Shown: positions 1 to 11,724, counted from the first letter of the stretch. The stretch is 64,000 bases of DNA from Rehmannia glutinosa (GCA_016081115.2 JABTTQ020001483.1:124001-188000), one strand, 5' to 3'. Made by a program: numbers and translations. Notes: a model not told the origin generated them from the sequence alone.

Positions 1-822
1 GGATTGACACTTAATTTGATTGTATGAAAAGGCTAATTAATGACTGGTTTATATATATTAAACGAATAGTGGAAGAAATATGTTTTTAAAATGTGGAAAA
101 TGGATTAAGGAAAAAGATAGGAAGTATCCTTTGTTTTACGGTTCGATCAAAAAGGGACCGAATTTGGCAGCAGGAAACTTCCATGAATGTCCGTACATAT
201 TATTTTCCAACATGTGCTATTTCATAAGGCTGCGCCTTGTCTCAATATTATTCCATTTTTTAACAATGGGGCGAAGTTATAATAATCTCGGATTGAACCC
301 TTAAATTTCTAATTATTACAAACGAAACAAATAATTGTTAGTGGAGTTTTGTCTTTATGCGAGAATTTTATTAGCATTGTCAAAGTCGGTTGGAGCCGAT
401 GAATATAATATGTTAAGACTTGGGTTAATTAAAAGGGTGTCTATGAAGTTTGAGGCAGGTACAAAATGTCTCAGTTTCAAAATTTTAAAAAAAATATACA
501 TAAGATCCAATTTTGTCTAACATTTTTACTTTGATTTTTAGTTGACAAAATTAAAAATAGGACTTGAAATTCGAAAATGCCCTTGTTCACAAATTTTCAA
601 TAAATCACATAACCAAAAAAAACTCTAAAAGGGAAAAACAATTTTCACCCTTATGGTTTTCATAAACTACATAAAAGGACCTTAGGGGATGTGTTTTATA
701 ATTTTGAAACTTAGCTGGTTGTGATTATCCAAAATTTCAGGGGCACTTTTGTAATTAACCCTTATATAAATTTGATAGATCGTGCATAACCTATCTTGAA
801 TTTTACCCCGGAGTAATCTTTT
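1..822. other. AT-rich intergenic DNA, no gene seen
   Basis: I see no convincing coding region, only short chance open frames. The stretch around 590-780 (short blocks such as 'tttgtaattaaccc') resembles the MITE-like repeats at 12367 and 13706, whose ends read GGATAATTACAAA or its complement. This suggests an old repeat remnant, but I could not fix its ends. Confidence 0.5.
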
Positions 823-826
823 GATC

Positions 827-1009
827 GTTTCTAAAAATCCCCGCCAGCCCCGATTAGTCTCCGCCAGCGCTAGGCCCCTTTGTCCGCCTACGTTATTATT
901 CTTCCGACAGCCCCGCCTAATCCCGCCTGCGTCCCGCTAGCCCCGATTTGTCGCCGCGCGCAGCGTCTGGCGTCTGTCGACTCCGACCACGGCTAGCCGC
1001 TTTTTAACA
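827..1009. repeat. GC-rich MITE-like insert
   Basis: A sharply GC-rich block sits inside AT-rich DNA. It is built from repeated CCCCGCC, GCGCTAG and GTCTCCGCC motifs. Its edges read 'tctaaaaatccccgcc' on the left and 'agccgctttttaaca' on the right, an imperfect inverted pair. The block at 15415-15536 has the same edges and motifs and shows a clear 8-bp TSD, so this is probably an older member of the same hAT-like MITE family. I did not find a clean TSD here. Confidence 0.5.
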
Positions 1010-1388
1010 CTCGATATTTTGTATATACACATTTAATGTGTAAGTTATTAATGTAGCATCGTAGGTTTCATTCTTTAAAACTATAGTGGGTTATTATTTG
1101 GAAATTGGAAGCTTTCTTGACTCTAAAAAGATAGTACTCCATATTTTTCTGTTTGTGAATATATATTACTGAAAACTGAATTGAATAAAGATCATTAATA
1201 ATATCCAGATCTTGTACGGTCATCCAGCCTTGTATGAATAGGAGTTGTTGTCATGGCAGCATATATGCACGAGGGTTGAATTAATTCCAAGCTGTGCTTA
1301 TTACAAAGAGACATAATGTTACAAACTACAACGGCATAAATAGTGAAGGGCGTTGATCTGCACGCATGTGTGTGTGAGACTAGAATTT
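1010..1388. other. AT-rich spacer, nothing recognised
   Basis: No coding frame, repeat or RNA gene could be supported. The last five bases before the gypsy LTR (1389-1393, CAAGG) are the left copy of that element's target-site duplication. Confidence 0.5.
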
Positions 1389-1393
1389 CAAGG

Positions 1394-1995
1394 TGTTGAC
1401 GTGCCTTTTGGTCAACAAGCAAAAATATGTAAAAGATTTAACACGTGGAAATATAAACGTGCGTAACGCGTTTTTATTTATGGCTAATTCTGCCTTTTTC
1501 CGTAATGCCGAGCCGAATTATTGGGGTCGGTCTTTCTTACAATTTTTCTCCCCCTTTTCTGCCTCTCTCTACGAGACTTTTTATATCCCTTCAGTAAGTG
1601 GGTTTACAATAGTCATCTTTGCACTAACTAGTCATTAATTAGTAAAATAATTTGACAAAGACACATGTTCCCTTCTAATCGTGCATGTCAGTCAAATCTT
1701 GCCACTTGTCGACTTCTCTTTATAACTTTCTGGCATGTGCCAGTTTCTGATACCAATAAAGCACTAAGCATGGGCAAGTGATTATTTTTATGAGTCTGTC
1801 GCGCATGCGTTTTCCGCCGAAATTTGGGCTCGGGGCTCGGCAGCAATGTTGCGGTTGGACTCGGTAGCGGGCGAGCCTAATTCATGACGTGTCACCGAGC
1901 AACGCATCGACGCGTCACCCGTAGGTCCCCGACTCGGACGTGTGCTGGACTGATGACGTGGATTAATTCCTTCCAGCTCGGCTCGGGTGTCATCA
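1394..1995 (-). repeat. 3' LTR of the Tat element
   Basis: This 602-bp LTR has the usual TG...CA ends. It aligns along its full length with 11725-12324, with scattered substitutions (for example GTGCC against GTGCG near the start) and a 1-base difference in a T run. Because the element reads on the minus strand, this left copy is the 3' LTR. The same TATA-like stretch as in the other LTR lies at about 1579-1586. Confidence 0.93.
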
Positions 1996-2010
1996 AAGGC
2001 CCCTAAGTTT
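1996..2010 (-). other. polypurine tract of the Tat element
   Basis: Directly inside the 3' LTR the minus strand reads CTTAGGGGCCTTT before the LTR TGATGAC start. A purine-rich block in this place primes plus-strand DNA synthesis in LTR retrotransposons. The block is short and interrupted by pyrimidines, so the call rests mainly on position. Confidence 0.45.
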
Positions 2011-2340
2011 AATTCCGAGAGAAGAATTTCTGAAGTCGGAGTTAAACTTTAATGCTAATGATGAACATTTAATGGGGAAACGGATTTCTCAAAGGTTTTG
2101 TTCATTCCTGACATCTGTCGCGTAGTGATTAATGCCTGAAACGGCGTATTAATTGGGTTGCCATAATGACAGACACGTGGCCTCTTGTGGTTGGACCAAT
2201 CTTGCGCAAGAATCGAAAAGGTACGTCAGTTCTGTCAGCGGGCGTGGGGACGCGACGTTCTCTGACATGTTTGACGGCTTTTGAGTTTAAAAAGGCGCGT
2301 CTTTTCGAATAAACGTTTCGTTTATCGAGGGAACTCCATC

Positions 2341-2348
2341 TATAAATA
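2341..2348 (+). promoter_or_regulatory. TATA box of the antisense gene
   Basis: TATAAATA occurs about 150 bases upstream of the first ATG (2499) of the plus-strand gene. Plant start sites usually lie about 30 bases downstream, here near the CACTTTCGCATCC stretch around 2370. The box is inside the transposon but outside its LTR, so the antisense gene seems to have its own promoter. Confidence 0.6.
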
Positions 2349-2498
2349 CCTCTTTTTCCCTCCATTATACACTTTCGCATCCATTAACCTTTGAGCTAGA
2401 GTGACTAAGACCGAGCAGAAAAATTTCGGGTCGGCTTCCAAAGTTCAGAGACTTCGAACTTAGGTATTTTTTCGAAACACTCTCCCTTTACCTATAAA

Positions 2499-5213
2499 AT
2501 GTCTTCTTTTGAGGATAGTAGGAGTCGTAGTTATAGTGTAGAGGTTGAAATCGAAGATCCCCCCTCTGAACCTTCTGTTTATTTCTCACCAGCACGGCCA
2601 TCTCCGCCTCATAGTCCGAGCATCATTCAGATATCTTCTCCAGATTCCTCTCGAGGCGGAACGTCTTTAGAGCGGACGCATACTATTTTCGATCCGACGC
2701 CAGTGACTGTTTTTAGAGAAGGAACGGTGTATCAGCCCGGCCTGGTACAAGAGAGTTCCGACGAAGAATCCCCAAGTGCTGATTTTAGACACTATCAGCA
2801 GGAAGAAGAACCCTCCGGAGATTCAAGGCCGGAGAGGCCTCAAGTGCCCATGGGCCATCGTAACGGCGACAGTCAGCAAGGAGGAGGCCCTCGTCTTCGT
2901 GTCGAGCCTCGGTGGACGCCGAGTGATATAAACGATATCCCTAGCATGCTGATGATCCGGGAGGTAGAAGAGCTCCGGCAGAGGTATCGTATTCCAAGTA
3001 GCATCCATTTTTGGGTACCGGATGGCACAGAGGTTCCTCAGTACCCACCGGCGGGTTGCTTGGCCATATATTCCGCCAGCCTCCTATACGAGTTGCGATT
3101 TCCACTGCCGACTTTCCTTACGCGGTGGTTTTGCAAGTGGGGCATGCATCCGACTCAGGTGCACCCTATTTCTTGGGGTAGGATCATCGGCCTCCTGGTG
3201 ATGTTCCACCTAGAAAAATATCCTTGCCCCAAATTCAAGGAGATGAACGAGCTCTTTATCTGGCGAGCAACTCCTTCATCTCGTGGTCACCGTCCCGGGT
3301 GGTATTACGCATGACCCGATCGGGGTATTCGGACGGCTTGGTGGAAGGTCTCCCTTCATCTTTGAAGGAGTGGAAGGATAAGTGGCTCTGGGTGAGCGGC
3401 GAGTGGCAGGCTCGCGTGGAGGATGGGGAAAGGGAAACCGTTCTTCATCCTCCATCGAATTTTGTTTTTGGTTACAGTAAGTCTTATCTTTTCTCCTTTC
3501 TCTGCTTTTGCTTTTTACTGTTTCCTTTTGTGATTGACTTTGCTTCTTTTTTCATCTTTTTACCTTTATAGAGAACCGGGCATCAAAGGGGCCTCTGTCG
3601 GCCACCTTTATTCGAAGGCTGGAAAACATCCAGGCCCGGGGCATCAGGGACAGGCGGATCGAGAGATTGGCCACTGAGGCAACCGCCGCACCGGCTTGAG
3701 GCTGCTCCGCCTCCGCCCCGAGGAGCCAGGGGGGGCGGCTCGGGACGAGGCGGCAGAGAGTGAGGGGGAGGTTGGGGAGAGCCTCAGCAGAACCCTCCGT
3801 GTGAATGAAGAAGTGACCCATCTCTCCGGGGAGCGGCCCTAGAACGGAGCGAGCCGCGCGTCTCCCGCAATGGCCGATCTGTGGGAAGATCGTCTGTGCC
3901 CGTTCGGCAAACACAGACTCCAGAGCCGCTGAGTGCGGCTACCGTTCGAGGTAAACATAGTATTTCTTACACTTTCTTTTGAAATGTTTTTCGTTTTCTT
4001 TTGACCTTTTAACGGTGGTCGCTTTTTGTAGGGCGTGGCTTGGATTCGCGTGCACGCCTTCACAGCGTGAGGAACACAGCCGCGCGGCGAACTCGGGCGA
4101 CTGCCGACCCAACCGCAGATGCGGAGGTGGCTCGGAGAGCAGATATCCGGGCCGGCAAACGTCCCGCTGATGAAGTGCCGGAGGCAGTGGAACCTCCCCT
4201 TCAAAGGAGAAGAGGAGGGATTGTGATGGAAGAGCCTGGGCAGACTGAAAGGGTTGGTCCGACGGCGCCGGAGCATCCTGAACAGGCCCCGGGAGGGGGA
4301 GATCCGCGAACTTTCTCAGATGACCTCGGCCGGGAAGGTCACTTCATCCCTCCCAATCGGGTGAGAGATGAATACTGTGAGGGAATGATTGGACTACGCC
4401 CTCGATGGTTTGTAGAGTTTGTCCGATGCGCCACACTGACGGAGGAGCAATCGAGAGTTTTACCGGAGGAGGCGGGTCGGGCCGCGATGAGTGTCCGGCT
4501 CGTGCTCGGACAAAAGGCATCGAGCAATTCCGCCGGAGATCGGCCGAGGAACAAATTTAGTATGCCATGGGAATGTCCGGGCGGATCATTGGGCTCCTAC
4601 GGCATGCCATCGGGGGAACTCGCGAGCTGGAGAAAAAATATGCCGATCTGGAAAGGCGGCACGGGGACCTGCAGGAGGCCTATGCTACCCTTCGGCGGGT
4701 ACAAGAATCATTAAAGACCAAGCAGATGAGGCTACGGCTCGGGCCAACTCTGAGAGAGAAACTGCTGCGAGGGCCGAGGCAGAGCGAGATCAGGCCCGCA
4801 GGGCTGAAGATGAGCTTAAGGCTAAGGTTGCCGAGCTGGAACGTGCTGCCACTGCCCGGGCCGAGGAAATGGAGAGGCATCTAGCCGATGTGCGCAGAGA
4901 GGCCGAAGAGACTACTCATTGGCAAATTGAGGAAGCTCGCACACAGGCCGTTGAAGCTTACAAGGACTCTGAGGAGTATGCATTTATGTTAACCTGCGGC
5001 CACACGACCAGCCTTAGAGAAATTCTCGATTTGGTTAAGGGCGGGCGGACTGTTGCTCAGCTTGAGGAAGATCTGGCCCTCCTGGAGGCTGATCTTAATG
5101 CTCTTCGGCCGAACTTTGCCGAGGCCCCTAATGTTCAGGGCTCTCCTCCTTCGGACGTGGAAGAAGTCGCCTCCAGCGGTGCAGTTGAAATTCCGCCCCC
5201 TACTCAGTCTTGA
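2499..5213 (+). pseudogene. antisense gene of the Tat element (gypsy-type 'transposase_28'-like protein)
   Basis: This gene runs opposite to gag-pol. Exon 1 starts at ATG 2499 with a Ser/Pro/Glu-rich N-terminus. It then enters a conserved block (about 3060-3300, with LRFPLPTFLTRW and GWYYA) that I recognise as the Pfam family 'putative gypsy type transposon', known from antisense ORFs of Tat elements. Likely introns lie at 3477-3571 (GTAAGT...TATAG) and 3951-4031 (GTAAAC...TGTAG); the codon phase carries over the first. Exon 3 ends in a long Ala/Glu/Arg coiled coil (about 4600-5080) and stops at 5213. Breaks: a one-base loss near 3309-3310, an in-frame stop near 3698 and a frame change near 4700. 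The function of the family is unknown; no catalytic motif is visible. Confidence 0.75.
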
Positions 5214-5429
5214 TGTTGTTTGCCCCCTTTTTATTTACATGCTTTCATATGTACTCGTAGGTAGGTAACTTGGCTTCGTGCCTTAAAATGTAACGGGCTC
5301 CGGCCTTACGTAAATACTTTTGAAGTAGAAATGAACTGTTATTTTCCTCACCTGTGTATGTGTTTAAGCTTTTTGTATATGCTCGGCTCTTTTCCTTTTT
5401 GTAAGATTGTTGCCTGAATAAGGGACTTC

Positions 5430-5695
5430 ATCCGCTTTAATTGACTTTCGTACTTGGTATATGAACCTAATCTTTATTTTGTATTTGGTACTTGGTACAT
5501 AAACCAAGTCTTCATTTCATGCTCGGTGTGTACATCGAGCCTTTGTTTTGTGCTTGGTACGTAACCAAGTCTTTATTTTATGCTTGATGTGTACACCAAG
5601 TCTTTGTTTTGTGCTCGGTGCGTAGCCAAGTCTTTGTTTTGTGCTCGGTGCGTAACCAAGTCTTTGTTTTGTGCTCGGTGCCTAACCAAGTCTTT
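5430..5695. repeat. 30-bp tandem array between pol and antisense gene
   Basis: At least four near-identical 30-base units (TTTGTTTTGTGCTCGGTGCG plus TAACCAAGTC) run from about 5550 to 5695. More diverged units with CTTGGTAC...ACCAAGTC extend left to about 5430. The array lies in the 3' non-coding part of the retrotransposon, before integrase on the minus strand. Tandem arrays in this position are known in Tat/Ogre elements and can seed satellite DNA. Reading through the array gives a short repetitive open frame that I do not consider a gene. Confidence 0.85.
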
Positions 5696-5696
5696 C

Positions 5697-6010
5697 AACG
5701 TACAAAGGACGTACCCGAGACGACTTGTCTGCATTCGGCTTTTTCAGCTGAGGCGATTTTTACTGTCCTTGGCAAGTAACCGAGGTGGGTAAAAATTTCG
5801 TCCCTCCTTTTGGGAGCTCACAGAATATCAGATGAAAAGATAATTCTTTAGAATCCTATCTGGTTCGTAAACCGGGATCTCTATTGATAATACCGTTTCA
5901 GGTATGCTACATTCCATGGATGCATAAATTTTTCTCCATTCAAATATTCTAGCTGGTATGCCCCACGTGACAAGACGTGGTCGACCGAAATGGGCCCTCC
6001 CAGGTTGGCT
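5697..6010. other. non-coding spacer downstream of integrase
   Basis: This stretch lies between the tandem array and the integrase C-terminus of the Tat element. I see no open frame with family character. It is presumably 3' untranslated sequence for both the minus-strand polyprotein and the plus-strand antisense gene. Confidence 0.4.
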
Positions 6011-7010
6011 TCAATGGGCGGGTTCAACACCCGTTATCTTTTTCAACACAAGATCGCCGACCTGGAATCTCCTTTCCTTTACTTTCGAATTGTAATACCT
6101 CTCGCTTCTTTGTTTGTACACGGCGTTTTTCATCTCGGCACTACACCTTTTTTCTTCAAGTAGATCTAGCTCGGCTCGGAGCGCAGCCTCATTGCCGTTT
6201 TCTTCAAAATTTGCAATTCTGAAGGTAGGGGCTCCAATCTCGACAGGAATCACCGCCTCGGTTCCATAAGCCAAAGAAAAAGGAGTTTCTCCAGTGGCCG
6301 CTCGATGCGTTGTTCTGTATGACCACAACACCCCGGGTAACTCCTCCGGCCAATTACCTTTGGACTCCTCCAATCTTGCCTTCAAGGTATACTTGAGTAT
6401 TTTATTAACGGCCTCAACCTCGTCCGTTGCTGGATCGGGATGATATGGAGTCGAGAAGTGGTTTTTAATGTGGAAACCTTCGCAAAATTTTGAAACCTTC
6501 GGTTATCGAATTGTTTCCCATTTATGCGTAATAATCGAATGTGGTATCCCGAATCTAGAGATAATGGACTTCCATGCAAAACTCACGATCTTCTCTTCAT
6601 CTATTTTCGCCAGAGGTTCTGCCTCGGCCCATTTTGTGAAATAATCCACCGCCACAATGGCATATTTGACGCCCCCTTTGCCAGTGGGGAGTGGTCCGAT
6701 AAGGTCCATTCCCCATTTGGCAAACGGCCATGGGCTAAATACGGAGGTAAGTTGCTCAGGATAATATCTGACCTGCGGCGCAAATCTTTGGTACCTCTCG
6801 CATCTTTTGACGAGATCGGTTGCATCCTTTCTTAGGGATGGCCAGTAGTAGCCTTGCCGTATTAATTTATAGGCCAATGTCTGGCCCCCGGCGTGGTTTT
6901 TGCATATTCCCTCGTGAACCTCTCGAAGTGCGTAATCTGCATCCGTCTTGGAAAGGCATCGTAGGAGTGGGACGGAGTATCCTCGTTAGTATAGGATGCC
7001 GTCTACTAAT
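6011..7010 (-). pseudogene. Tat integrase, broken
   Basis: The minus strand encodes an integrase read in more than one frame. The zinc-binding start (about 7000-6800) shows the His pair in EVHEGICKNHAGG, but the later Cys pair reads CERYQRF, so one Cys is lost. The core has WGMDLIGPLP and VAVDYFTKWAEA with two acidic catalytic residues (6503-6877). The frame then breaks just after FGIPHSIIT, where a D-N-G motif normally follows. The C-terminal part (6011-6385) carries LWSYRTTHRAATGETPF and the GDLVLKK end. Integrase inserts the cDNA into chromosomes; this copy should be inactive. Confidence 0.85.
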
Positions 7011-7077
7011 GTAAACCGAGCCGCTTGAGTTCGTAATGTTCTGGCTTCAGCCTTGCTTTCAGGTTGAACTCCTTTTT

Positions 7078-7690
7078 CTAAATACTTGAATGATTGGGGT
7101 CATCCAGTGTCCGCGGCGGTTTTTGATTGTATATATCTTCTTTGCACCAAGTGACGGGCGGACAAATGTCGTGTGACGATGACATCCGCGATGGCATCCG
7201 CCCCTGGCCGGAACCGAGCCGAGCTAAGGCATCTGCCTGCATGTTCTCAGCTCGGGGTATATGTAAGACTTTTGTCTTAAAGTGTGATAATCTCTTCTGG
7301 ACCAAGTCCAAATATTGTGCGATTTTTTGCTCTTTCGCTTCGTACTCACCGTTAATTTGATGAACCCATCACCGCGAATCGTGTGTACCAACATTGTTTT
7401 AGGCCCATAGAAGCCGCCATATCTAAGCTTGCGAGAAGTGCCTCGTATTCAGCCGTTGTTCGTTGCATGGGAATCGAAATCGCACGGCCGAGCAAAGTAG
7501 CATTTTTGATTTGGATCGATTACGATTCCGCCCCGCTCGCCTGCGGTGGAAGAGCGTCAACGAACAATTTCCATTCTTGGTCTTCCATAACTTCCAATCG
7601 TATGGAAGGTGTGAATTCGGCCACGAAGTCGGCTAAAGCCTGTCCTTTTATTGTTGTACGTGGTTCGTATAGAATATCAAATTGACTGAG
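7078..7690 (-). pseudogene. second (archaeal-type) RNase H of the Tat element
   Basis: On the minus strand between RT and integrase is a domain with ALADFVAEFT, WKLFVD and AEYEALL blocks, ending in the IPRAENMQADALARLGS motif (7078-7311). This order is the additional RNase H (aRNH) specific to Tat-lineage gypsy elements, placed after the ordinary one. A stop just after the WKLFVD block and a frame change before AEYEALL break it. The last acidic motif (ADALA) is intact. It supports the lineage call more than any function. Confidence 0.75.
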
Positions 7691-7699
7691 TTCGACGGC

Positions 7700-8930
7700 C
7701 CATTTTGATCATCCGACCAGTAAGTATCGGGTCGGTGTAGTACTTGCTTCAGGTGGGTAGTTCGTCAAGACTATAATTTTGTGCTCTAGAAAATATGGAC
7801 GGAGTTTCCGCACCGCAGTGATGATTAATGAATAAGCCAACTTTTCCATTGGTGGATAGCGAGCTCAAGATCATGTAACGCTTGGTGGTGTAATAGATCG
7901 GATGTTGAATAGAAACATCTAACCCGATTAACACCGAATCGATGGCGTATTCGGATACCGCCGGTACAAATACAAGTCCTCCCTTGGGTAGGTTTTTGCA
8001 ATATAGGAATTGAAGAAAGGTCTTTGTTTGAGGGATTCAAAGCGGTCTCGCTTGCTCGGTCCACTCAAAATTTTTGCTCTTTTTTATAATTTCGAAAAAA
8101 GGTTTGCACTTGTCTGTGGATCGCGAGACAAATCGGTTAAGGGCGGCCAATCGGCTTGTTAGGCTTTGTACCTTTTTCACAGAATTTGGGGGTTCTAGGT
8201 CGATTATGGCTTTTATTTTGTCTGGGTTAGCTTCGATTCCCCTTTGGCTGACCATATACCCCAAAAATTTATCCGAGCCGACCCCAAATGTACACTTTTT
8301 CGGGTTTAACATCATCTTGTACTCTCTTAAAATATCAAACATTTTATTAAGATCGTCTAGATGATCAGATATATACAGTGATTTCACCAACATGTCATCT
8401 ACATAGACTTCCATAGTACGACCTATCATTTTCTCAAACATCTTATTTACTAACCTTTGGTAGGTCGCACCAGCATTCTTGAGCCCAAAGGGCATCATCT
8501 TGTAACAGTAAATTCCACGAGCAGAGAAGAATGATGTATTTTCTTCGTCATCTGGGTGCATTCGTATCTGGTTGTAACTCGAGTATGCATCCATGAAGCT
8601 CATCAGCTCGTGTCCCGCCGTGGCATCTACCATATAGTCAATATTTGGTAATGGATAACTGTCCTTGGGGCATGCTTTATTCAGGTCGGTGAAATCCACG
8701 CACAGGCGCCACTGGCCATTGCTTTTTTTTTACCAAAACAGGATTGGCAACCCATCGGGGATAGAGAGCTTCCCGGATTAATTGATTATCTAACAACTTG
8801 TTCACCTCGGCCTCAAGTGCTGCTTGTCTGTCAGGGCCGAGTTTGCGCCTTTTTTGGATAATTGGGCGGAACGTTAGATCAATATTGAGGCGGTGGCATG
8901 CATGCTTAGGGTCAATTCCGGGCATGTCTG
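7700..8930 (-). pseudogene. Tat reverse transcriptase and first RNase H
   Basis: RT copies element RNA into cDNA. The segment 8037-8699 has VDATAGHELMSFMDAYS, MPFGLKNAGATYQRLVN and the catalytic YVDD at 8394-8405. The first fingers block (with LVKKK) lies upstream at 8740-8930 in another frame. The shift falls on a run of T at about 8725-8735, a typical slippage site. The following RNase H (about 8030-7700) is badly decayed and spread over two frames, with YYTTKRYMILSSL still recognisable. The RT matches the Tat clade closely. Confidence 0.88.
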
Positions 8931-9892
8931 CATGAGTCCATGCGAAGACGTCAAGATTATTTCCCAAAAACTCAATCAGCTCGGTTCGATATGGTTCTGG
9001 GAGATCATGACCAATAAATAGTTGGCGCCCCTCGCTTGGCCTTCCGACATTGATTGTGTCAACCTGTTCTACTGGTTCCGCCCGCTTTCTTTTCTTGCTC
9101 TGCCCCTCTTTGATCTGTAGGGGCAACTCATCTTCAGTGGCCGACTCGTTCTCGACTGTCGGCTCGCCTTCTTCCATCATCGGTTCCTTCCCAGGTCGAC
9201 AACCTGGATTATCTTCCTGAACGATCACCACTTTCCGCTCGGGCTCCTCCTTTGGCAGGGGATCGCCCTGCGTGGTTCTACTGGTTTCTCCTCGTTCCAC
9301 CACGTTAATCTCCACCGGTCGGAGTTTGAGAGAGCATTCTCGTGACTCCCTTTGATTCCCTTTATGTATAGCCTCGCCATCAGATGTTGGGAATTTTATA
9401 CAAAAATGATATATTGAAACGACTGCTTTTATGTGATAAAGCAATGGCCTCCCAATGATAGCATTGTACTCCGAATCGGCGTTGATTATTTTGAATGTTG
9501 TCATGGCGGTCCGTTTATGCAACCCTTGTCCCATTTGGATGGGCAAATCAACTTCCCCGAGCGGGACTATTCTTCCGCCTCCAAACCCCAGAATGCTATC
9601 GTTGCATGGACGGATATAACTATCGTCCACGTTCAACCTTCGAAAGGCTCGGACGTAAATGATCGATGAGTAGCTTCCGAGTCGATCAAAATTGCGGAAC
9701 CGAATACCCAAAATTGGTGCAAGAATGACCGGGGGTCAGAATGAGGATGGACCACCTGGTCGGCATCCGCATCCGAGAACACAAAATGGCCGATGGGTTG
9801 GCCTTCCTTGATTTCCGCCACCCGAACTTGCCTTTCGGCGTTGGCGACTGCCTAACATCGCCTTTCTTTTTTCGTTGAGCGGCTATCCTCAT
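8930..9892 (-). pseudogene. Tat aspartic protease and linker to RT
   Basis: This part should cut the Gag-Pol polyprotein. The upstream block GHFVFSDADADQVVHPHSD (9700-9800) and the downstream block YNAIIGRPLLYHIKAVVSIY (about 9420-9480) mark a Tat protease. The active site, normally D-S/T-G, reads ILIDSE and then leaves the frame near 9680, so a small deletion hits the catalytic loop. A charged Glu/Lys-rich linker (9300-9000) leads into RT. A further frame change separates it from gag at 9852-9892. Confidence 0.8.
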
Positions 9893-11612
9893 TTGTGTTA
9901 GTATTGATTCGATTTACACTCGACATCATGAGGATTTCCCTACCCTGGTTTTCGGCAGGTGGTGGCGGCAGGAGAGCTGGATTGGTTACGCGCTCCGGGT
10001 TGACACCTTGAGCTAGTGCCGGTGGGGGCGATAGTTCATGAACGTATCTTTTAAGACCGCCTTGCCGAACAATCCGCATAATATCTCTGATTAGATCTCG
10101 GCACTCATCGGTATCGTGACCTATTGATTTATGATAGGCACAATATCGACGTGAATCTAATTTTGTCGGCTCGACCTTCAAAGGCCGAGCCGGAGGTAAC
10201 AAATTTAGACCCTGTACTTCATTCCATATGGCTGATGTAGTGTGGGTCAAAGTACTCCTCAGCGCGACAACTTCGGCTCGCGCTTCCTGGCGAGCCCTAA
10301 ATCCAGTGGTTGGGTTTTCCGAGAATGGTCTAAATCCCGACCCCGGTCCAACTGCTAATTCCTTCTTTCCGTCCTTTCTCATGCCCCCTGGTCGGTACTC
10401 GGGGCGGTTACTGGCCATGGCTTCCTCCGCGCAAATATGGCGTTCCGCGCGGATCAGAAATTTTTGGTATGAGGTCGCCCCCGATTCATGGATAGAGTAG
10501 TTAAACCAAGTTTCGGGGGCAAGGCCAGCCATGGTTGCGATTAAAATGGCGTCATCCGACACTGGTTCCATCTCTCGAACTTGCTTATTAAAACGAGAAA
10601 TATAGCTTTTCAAGGGCTCGTCCTTCCCTTGTTTGATGTTGACGAGGGAATCCTTAGGCGAAGCTCGGACTTTGAATGTTAAGAAATGCGTCGTAAAGGC
10701 GGAGGCCAGATCCCCCCATGCCCGAATGGATCCCTGTGGTAGGGTCCTAAACCAACGGTGGGCTCGACGCCCAGTCACGGGAAAGCCTGCGAGAGGATGG
10801 CATCGCTAGATGCTGATTCCATCCATGCTAAGTACTTGTGGACGTGAGTAGTTGGGTCGGTTTCCCCATTGTAGAGACCGACTTGGGGTATTTTTAACTT
10901 TGGCGGTAATAGGGTCGCCAGGATTCCAGGGGAAAATGGCGACATAACAGCTGGTTGGTTCATTGCTTGGGGCGGTCTTCGAGACTGTTCGCCTTCCGGA
11001 CCACCTTCCAATTCGTTCAAACGACGGCGAAGGCGGTGTATTTCTACATCCCGTTCCTGCCATAGGCTAGGGCCTTGGATCTGATTGACCCTAAGCTGCT
11101 CCCGCTCATCCAAAAACCTGAGTCGGGAACTTATTGATCGAGCTGGGTGAAAAGGATCAACTCCCAGTCGTCCGGCGAACACTGAGTGGGCATGGCGATG
11201 TCGTGTTGGCTCCGGCAGTGACTCCGCTACACGACTTTGCCCTTCCTCATCTTCTCGCGGCCGCCTTCTATCACGACGGACACGTTGTTCATTACCGAAC
11301 GGCTTCTTGGAAGCCGTCATGAGGAAGCCCGGGAACTTGTGGATTGATATTAACATTTAGTTGTGGATTGAGTGGGTTAGTATTTACAAGGAGTGGAGGA
11401 GGTGCGTGAGAGTTTGTGGTAGCAAGAGTTTGTGATATGAGTTGGTTCATTTGCTGTACAAAAGTTGGGTTGGTAATTAGCTGAGCGAAAGGAAATAAAG
11501 TAGTGCTCTCTGCTTCTGTCTGGAGCATATTTTGGCCATTAGTAGTCTGGCCAGTTTGGTTGTTCAAATGTTGCTCTTCAGTCAAACGAGCATTTCTCGA
11601 CTGTTGACACAT
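9852..11612 (-). pseudogene. Tat gag
   Basis: Gag forms the particle coat. The start (11612) opens a Gln/Asn/Pro-rich N-terminus, which changes frame near 11300-11350. An Arg-rich stretch and the retrotransposon gag core follow: GETDPTTHVHKYLAWMES and then WFRTLPQGSIRAWGDLASAF. These two parts are separated by a frame change at about 10780. The long frame 9852-10778 ends with CAYHKSIGHDTDECRDL, the unusual zinc-finger-like motif of Tat gags. Two internal frame breaks make it non-functional as it stands. Confidence 0.88.
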
Positions 11613-11704
11613 TTTGTCTATTATGAAAAGGTTAAACGTTAAATTTTACCTGGTTTTCACTTAACTTGCTTTTGCCTGGAACTCTGACTGGACCAATACA
11701 TCGA

Positions 11705-11724
11705 CCCTCCTTCTAGCGCCAATT
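11705..11724 (-). other. primer-binding site of the Tat element
   Basis: Directly inside the 5' LTR the minus strand reads AATTGGCGCTAGAAGGAGGG. TGGCGC is a frequent start of gypsy primer-binding sites, which pair with the 3' end of a tRNA. I could not decide which tRNA from memory. Confidence 0.6.

Noticed and set aside
80..520. Two short open frames at the window start
   Set aside because: AT-rich chance frames without motifs.
5580..5792. Short repetitive open frame with LFCARC units
   Set aside because: It is the 30-bp tandem array of the Tat element, not a protein.
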